Below are positions 6,665 to 10,501 of a stretch of DNA of 10,501 nucleotides, piece by piece. The notes under the pieces were generated by a model that saw only the letters and a program-made list of their open reading frames with translations, was not told where the DNA came from and searched no databases. Both the position numbers and the translations under genes were made by a program. The DNA is from CAYPTI01 sp964413525 [NCBI: uncultured bacterium] (GTDB lineage: Bacteria > T1Sed10-126), in contig CAYPTI010000045.1 in assembly GCA_964413525.1 (NCBI GenBank), positions 1 to 10,501 on the forward strand, given 5' to 3'. How positions within the stretch are numbered: position 1 is the stretch's first letter; each line of letters starts with the position of its first letter.

Positions 6665-7591
6665 GTGGTGATCGTCAACCCGGCCGCCGGCAACGGCCGG
6701 GGGTTGAGCGTTTGGGAGTCGGTTCGGGAAGACTTTGAGACGGCGTTTAACCCGCCGGCCCGGGTGCACGTTACGGAACGGAGGGGAGCGGCGATTCGAT
6801 ATGCCCGCCGGATCGCCCGGGACGCGGTCAGGCAGGTGGGAATCTGCGGCGGGGACGGTCTGATCAACGAGATCGTCAACGGGTTCCTTCGGGCACGGGA
6901 CGAGGGGGAGCTCAACGAGGAGATGCCGGTTTTCGTCCTAATTCCCGCCGGGACGGGGAACGATTACGTCCGCTCCCTGGGCCTGCCGGTCGATCCCGGG
7001 GAGGCCCTGCGGGTCCAGTCGGAGTCCCCGCTCCGGACCGTGGACGCGGGTCGGGTGAACGGCCGGTTCCTGGTCAACGTCGGCGGAGTGGGGTTCGACG
7101 CCGAGGTCGCCTCAACCGTCGACGGCATGCCCGGGTGGTTGAAACGGTTCCGGCCCCGGTACAGCTACGTCTATGGGGTGCTGAGAACGCTCCCCGGTCA
7201 TACGAACAGTCCGCTCACCCTCCGGACGGAGGACCAAACCGTACAGCGAACCTGTTTTCTGGTGGCTTTCGGGGTGGGAACCACCGAGGGTGGGGGAATG
7301 AAAATCCTGCCCGATGCGGATCCGGCCGACGGGTTGCTGGACGTTCTGGTGGCCGGGGACCTGGGAACGATGGACGCGCTGCGTCTGTTTCGGCGGATTG
7401 ATTCGGGGGAACATCTGGATCACGATCAGATTGAACAATTTCGGACCGAGTGGCTCCAGATTGACGGACCCGAAGGGGTTCGAGCTCAGGTCGACGGAGA
7501 ACTCCTGGGCGGACTTCCAATCCGTGTGCGGTGTATCCCCGGCGCCCTCAAGGTGGCTTGCCCTCCGGACGGACCCTCACGGAGTAACTGA
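6665..7591 (+). CDS. Diacylglycerol-kinase-family lipid kinase (YegS/DgkB-like)
   Basis: Cytosolic or membrane-associated lipid kinase of about 308 residues, expected to phosphorylate diacylglycerol or a related lipid with ATP. The glycine-rich N terminus IVNPAAGNGRG (3-13) matches the family start. The nucleotide-loop motif is GGDGLINEIVNG (62-73). IPAGTGNDYVRSLGLP (93-108) is the second signature, NVGGVGFDAEV (138-148) and GGGMKILPDADPADGLLDV (209-227) follow, and QVDGEL (275-280) lies near the C terminus. The usual motif is GGDGT; the Thr is Leu here. The start is uncertain: GTG at 6665 overlaps the GGAGGGG ribosome site, GTG at 6668 is 4 bases after GGAGG, and CTG at 6650 would give an MRAGGVVIVNP start. 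An in-frame stop at 6644-6646 limits extension. It may be in one transcript with the hydrolase upstream. Confidence 0.9.
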   Translation: MVIVNPAAGNGRGLSVWESVREDFETAFNPPARVHVTERRGAAIRYARRIARDAVRQVGICGGDGLINEIVNGFLRARDEGELNEEMPVFVLIPAGTGNDYVRSLGLPVDPGEALRVQSESPLRTVDAGRVNGRFLVNVGGVGFDAEVASTVDGMPGWLKRFRPRYSYVYGVLRTLPGHTNSPLTLRTEDQTVQRTCFLVAFGVGTTEGGGMKILPDADPADGLLDVLVAGDLGTMDALRLFRRIDSGEHLDHDQIEQFRTEWLQIDGPEGVRAQVDGELLGGLPIRVRCIPGALKVACPPDGPSRSN

Positions 7592-7704
7592 CCCTCTCTG
7601 TCCCTGGGCTACCCTGTTCGCTCCGGGAAAAGCATTCGGATTCTGACGGCAGAAACGATTGTGTCCCGCATCGCGGGCAAACAGCCTCCGATTATCCTTT
7701 TCGG
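7592..7704. other. Convergent intergenic region, weak hairpin only
   Basis: This 113-base gap separates two converging genes. The only structure I see is CCCGC-ATC-GCGGG (7665-7677), a 5-base-pair hairpin without a T-run on either strand. It could slow polymerase in both directions but is a poor terminator. Confidence 0.25.
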
Positions 7705-8877
7705 TCAGCCGATCCAGTCCCCGAACCGGTCGAGGCCCGTTTCGATGCGGTCCAGCCCGGTGGCGTAGGAGAGCCGCAGGAACCCCGGAGCACCGAAGGG
7801 CGAGCCGGGCACCACGGCGATGTGAGCCTCCTCGATCAGCCGTTCGGCCAGCTCCATGTCATCGGAGACGTCGGGGTGGTCCGCGATCAGTTCCCGGACG
7901 TCCGGGAAGGCGTAGAAGGCGCCGCCGGGGGTTGAACAGCTGACCCCGGGCAGGTCGTTCAGTCGCTGAACGATTCGGTCCCGCCGTTCCTTGAAGGCCT
8001 GCTTCCGGTCCGCCAGCTCCTCGGCCGGCATCCGGAGGGCCCGGATGGCGGCCCGTTGGGAGATCGAGCTGGGGTTGGAGGTGGAATGGCTCATCAGCTT
8101 GTTCATGTTGCCAATCACGGGTTCGGGCCCGACGGCGTAGCCGATCCGCCAGCCGGTCATGGCGTGGGACTTGGAGACCCCGTCCACCAGCACGGTTCGG
8201 TCCCGCACGGCCGGGTCCAGGGAGAGGGCGGAGTGGTGCCGGCGATCCCCGTAGGTGAGGGTTCCGTAAATTTCATCGCTGATCAGAAGCAGATCGTGCT
8301 CCCCGGCCAGGTCGGCGAGACCCCGGAGGTTCTTGCGGCTGATCACGGCGCCGGAGGGATTGGACGGACTGTTGAGCAGGATGGCCTTCGTCCGGTCGGT
8401 GACGGCATTCCGTACCCGGTCGAGGTCGGGTTGAAAGTCGGTGTCCTCGGTGGGGACGACTTCCGTCCGTCCGCCGAAGAACCGGATCTGGTTCGGGTAG
8501 GAGACCCAGTAGGGTGAGAAGACGATCACCTCGTCGTCCTGGTTCAGGAGGGACGCAAACAGGTTGAACAGGACGTGCTTCGCCCCGCATCCGACGGACA
8601 CTCGACCGGGTTCGAAAACAACCCCGTAGTCCCGCTCGAGCCGGTCGACCACGGCCTGCTTGAGATCCGGGTGACCGGAGGCGGCGGTGTAGCGGGTGAA
8701 GTTGTCCCGGATGGCCTGGTGGCCGGCCTCCTTGACGGGTTCGGGAGTGGGGAAGTCCGGTTCCCCGGCTCCGAAGTTGACGACGTCGATCCCCTGTTCG
8801 TTGAGTTCGTTGGCCTTGGCGGTGATCGAGAGGGTGGCCGAAGGCTTGATGCGGTCGGCTCGTTGAGCGTGAATCAT
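7705..8877 (-). CDS. Class I PLP-dependent aminotransferase, aspartate/prephenate type
   Basis: Cytosolic aminotransferase of 390 residues, probably moving an amino group between aspartate (or prephenate/arogenate) and 2-oxoglutarate/oxaloacetate. The fold I subgroup Ib signature is clear: IKPSATLSITAKANEL (10-25), NFGAGEPDFPTP (34-45), RYTAASG (62-68), SPYWVSYP (121-128), NSPSNPSG (169-176, Asn173), SDEIYG (200-205, Asp201 and Tyr204), the PLP Schiff-base Lys236 in VSKSHAMTGWRIGY, GGAFYAFPD (318-326), and carboxylate-binding Arg368 in FLRLSYA. The start at 8877 is chosen because AGGAGG (8886-8891) lies 8 bases upstream; a longer frame to 8952 adds 25 residues unlike the family. It is downstream of the glutamate-cysteine ligase with 132 bases between. 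Substrate preference cannot be fixed from sequence. Confidence 0.95.
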   Translation of the reverse strand: MIHAQRADRIKPSATLSITAKANELNEQGIDVVNFGAGEPDFPTPEPVKEAGHQAIRDNFTRYTAASGHPDLKQAVVDRLERDYGVVFEPGRVSVGCGAKHVLFNLFASLLNQDDEVIVFSPYWVSYPNQIRFFGGRTEVVPTEDTDFQPDLDRVRNAVTDRTKAILLNSPSNPSGAVISRKNLRGLADLAGEHDLLLISDEIYGTLTYGDRRHHSALSLDPAVRDRTVLVDGVSKSHAMTGWRIGYAVGPEPVIGNMNKLMSHSTSNPSSISQRAAIRALRMPAEELADRKQAFKERRDRIVQRLNDLPGVSCSTPGGAFYAFPDVRELIADHPDVSDDMELAERLIEEAHIAVVPGSPFGAPGFLRLSYATGLDRIETGLDRFGDWIG

Positions 8878-8885
8878 GGAGCGAA

Positions 8886-8891
8886 CCTCCT
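8886..8891 (-). promoter_or_regulatory. Shine-Dalgarno AGGAGG that decides the aminotransferase start
   Basis: AGGAGG on the minus strand sits 8 bases before the ATG at 8875-8877. It supports the 390-residue product over the longer reading frame that begins at 8952. Confidence 0.8.
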
Positions 8892-8973
8892 CGTGAATTC
8901 CGTCGGGTTGTCCGGTTCGGTTTGACGCACCAGTGTAACGGGTTCCCGGCAACGATTGGATCCGTTTGAGGGA

Positions 8974-8985
8974 ACCGAATTCGGT
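8974..8985. repeat. Perfect 12-base palindrome between ligase and aminotransferase genes
   Basis: ACCGAATTCGGT reads the same on both strands and lies 24 bases past the ligase stop and about 97 bases before the aminotransferase start. It might be a protein-binding site for a promoter in this gap; a TACACT at 8933-8938 on the minus strand resembles a -10 box but has no good -35 partner. Function unknown. Confidence 0.3.
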
Positions 8986-9009
8986 CGCGGGGGGGTTCGG
9001 TGGTTCGGG

Positions 9010-10326
9010 TCAGGCACCGACCCCGGCCCGGGATGAGTGCAGTTCGGCCGGATCGGAAGAAAAGTCCGGGCCCTGGGCCAGCTCGTACCCACAGGCCAGG
9101 GTTCCCATGGTGCCCATCAGCTGGTAGAGGTCGAGCCGGTTCCGGGTCATGGTGGTGCCCTCGTTCTTGTCGACTTCGTCGACGAACAGCGGGCACATGT
9201 CCTCGGAGGTGAAGTTCATCCCCCGGGTGTTGAGGTTGTCCTCGCTGGATTGTTGTTCGTTGGTTCGGAAGAACCCGCTGACCGGTCGATGCTCCAGGCA
9301 GTACATCACGGGTTCGGCGACGTACTTCGTGACCCGGTCCACGGTGGGGATGCCTTCCTGCACGACCACGGAGGTGTTCTTGTCGCCCCCCTTCCGGCGG
9401 GCCATGCTGTCCCGCTGGTCCCGGTTGATCTGAAGGAAGTCCTCGCCGGACCGAAAGTTGTAAACCCCCATTCCGTAGGTTCCCCGATCGCTTTTGACGA
9501 AAACGTACGGTTCGGCGTCGATCCCGATCCGGCCGTACTGGTCCCGGATCGATTCCAGCATCTCGTCGATCGTTTCGGCGATCCGGTCGAACCCTTCCTC
9601 GGTCTGGAAATCAACCCCGGAGACCGACCGAGTGTGGGGAGTCAGCCGCTCCGGAGACCAGTCCATCAGCTCACAGAGTTCTTCGATCAGCGCCCGCTGA
9701 TGCCGGAAATGAATTGATTTCCGGCGGTTCCACCATCCCATCCAGGTCGGCGGGGTGACGGGGACGTCGGTGGATTCAAAGATTGCCGGAACCCCGGCGG
9801 AAAAATCGTTGTTGGAAAGGATCACGTCGATGGATCGCCCTCCGGCCGTGAGTCCGGAACCGTCCGCCTGCAGCTGATGGACGTGAATCGTGTCCCGTTC
9901 GGCGGTCGTGAGTTCCGCCGGATCTCCCTCCAGTTGGTCGTTGGTGCTCACCAGGAGGGATTCAAACCCGGTTTCGGCAAGCAATTTTTCAAGCGTGAAC
10001 AGGTTCTGGAAGTAGTAGGTGTTCTTCGTGTGGTCCTCCACGTAGATCCCGATGGTCTCGAGACCGGCGCCAAACCGTTTGCGGAGGATCTGTTCGAACA
10101 GGGGGGCCGAGGTGTACAGGGCCTCCCGGCAGATGTTGTTGAACCCGGCCGGGTAGACGTTCGGATCCACGATCCCGAGTTTATGGCCGCTGAACCGGAG
10201 GTCGAAGGAACTGTAGATGGGAACTTCCACCCGGTTCAGGTGGTCGGCGATGAATTCGTTCACGTCCGATTGACGACGGTTGAGCTGGTCGGCGTAGTCG
10301 GCCAGAAAGTGCTCGTCCTGATTCAT
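9010..10326 (-). CDS. gshA: Glutamate-cysteine ligase, Acidithiobacillus (ferrooxidans)-type
   Basis: Predicted to join L-glutamate and L-cysteine with ATP to give gamma-glutamylcysteine, the first step of glutathione synthesis, in the cytosol. The 438-residue protein matches my memory of the family named for T. ferrooxidans GshA (TIGR02049), which is distinct in sequence from the E. coli and plant-type ligases. Recognisable segments are PIYSSFDLRFSGHKLGIVD (36-54), NVYPAGFNNICREAL (56-70), YVEDHTKNTYYFQN (95-108), the glycine-rich VKSDRGTYGMGVYNF (277-291), VVVQEGIPT (320-328), GFFRTNEQ (351-358) and NTRGMNF (366-372). The protein is acidic overall. GGGAGG at 10333-10338, 6 bases before ATG, sets the start. 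The second enzyme of the pathway (glutathione synthetase) is not in the window. The aminotransferase downstream may share its transcript. Confidence 0.88.
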   Translation of the reverse strand: MNQDEHFLADYADQLNRRQSDVNEFIADHLNRVEVPIYSSFDLRFSGHKLGIVDPNVYPAGFNNICREALYTSAPLFEQILRKRFGAGLETIGIYVEDHTKNTYYFQNLFTLEKLLAETGFESLLVSTNDQLEGDPAELTTAERDTIHVHQLQADGSGLTAGGRSIDVILSNNDFSAGVPAIFESTDVPVTPPTWMGWWNRRKSIHFRHQRALIEELCELMDWSPERLTPHTRSVSGVDFQTEEGFDRIAETIDEMLESIRDQYGRIGIDAEPYVFVKSDRGTYGMGVYNFRSGEDFLQINRDQRDSMARRKGGDKNTSVVVQEGIPTVDRVTKYVAEPVMYCLEHRPVSGFFRTNEQQSSEDNLNTRGMNFTSEDMCPLFVDEVDKNEGTTMTRNRLDLYQLMGTMGTLACGYELAQGPDFSSDPAELHSSRAGVGA

Positions 10327-10395
10327 AGGGAGCCTCCCGGAGCGAGATAAACGATGGGGTTTCGGTTACGGGTGCCGCCGGGAACTGATGCCGGT

Positions 10396-10413
10396 GGAAC
10401 GCCAATTCGTTCC
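10396..10413. repeat. 18-base inverted repeat upstream of the glutamate-cysteine ligase
   Basis: GGAACG-N6-CGTTCC is a perfect repeat of 6-base arms located 70 bases before the ligase ATG, in a 175-base stretch with no convincing gene. It could be an operator for the ligase or a small leader hairpin. No good promoter boxes flank it; a 5-base-arm repeat CGGTA-N6-TACCG lies nearby at 10432-10447. Confidence 0.35.
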
Positions 10414-10501
10414 CGACAACCTCCTCCCGTACGGTAACACGATACCGGTCGGAACAATATGGATTCGCCGCGGGGAACGGGGACGGAACTCGTTCTCGGA
10501 C

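Noticed and set aside
7665-7677. Bidirectional terminator between the lipid kinase and the aminotransferase
   Set aside because: The stem is only 5 base pairs and no T-run follows on either strand.
8878-8952. Longer N terminus for the aminotransferase starting at 8952
   Set aside because: The extra 25 residues do not resemble the family, and a strong AGGAGG sits directly before the internal ATG at 8877.
10181-10405. Minus-strand frame overlapping the start of the glutamate-cysteine ligase
   Set aside because: It overlaps the ligase by about 146 bases, has no fitting ribosome site and no recognisable content.
10459-10501. Possible start of a divergent plus-strand gene (ATG at 10459, 14 codons to the edge)
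   Set aside because: Only a poor ribosome site precedes it and 14 codons are too few to judge; it needs sequence right of the window.

Overview
The window is about 10.5 kb of uniformly GC-rich DNA from a Gram-negative bacterium. The Gram-negative call rests on an RND efflux pump with a lipoprotein-type adaptor. Most genes have clear Shine-Dalgarno sequences, and one promoter has a perfect TTGACA -35 box, which argues against Bacteroidota-type signals. Several proteins are rich in Asp and Glu, which would fit a salt-adapted organism but does not prove one. The glutamate-cysteine ligase belongs to the form first recognised in Acidithiobacillus-type bacteria. I cannot assign a phylum. I see no mobile element, tRNA, rRNA or CRISPR array, and the region looks like ordinary chromosome.

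Left part (1-5659, minus strand): an efflux locus read right to left. It holds a TetR-family regulator, a 315-base gap, a membrane fusion (adaptor) lipoprotein, an HAE1-type RND pump, and the first 62 codons of a small cytosolic protein resembling the PG0541 transporter-associated family, cut by the window edge. The last three genes are tightly spaced (16 and 7 bases) and form an operon. No outer-membrane channel gene is in view. The pump has an unusual C-terminal extension of about 125 residues with four predicted membrane helices. Its switch loop is replaced by a glycine-rich, Phe-free loop.

Control region (5660-5838): the regulator appears to start at a CTG codon placed 9 bases after a GGAGG Shine-Dalgarno. 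It is driven by TTGACA-N18-TACGAT, with an 18-base near-perfect palindrome between the -10 box and the Shine-Dalgarno. This is a good candidate for an autoregulatory operator. A second inverted repeat overlaps the -35 box.

Middle (5839-7591, plus strand): an alpha/beta hydrolase of the salicylate-esterase/hydroxynitrile-lyase-like type, divergent from the regulator, then a diacylglycerol-kinase-family lipid kinase whose GGDGT signature reads GGDGL.

Right part (7705-10326, minus strand): a class I aminotransferase of the aspartate/prephenate type, convergent with the kinase, lies downstream of a glutamate-cysteine ligase (first step of glutathione synthesis). Bases 10327-10501 hold leader DNA with an 18-base inverted repeat.

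I did not find a wholly new system. The most interesting points are the modified RND pump with its small partner protein and the compact, CTG-started, palindrome-flanked regulator.
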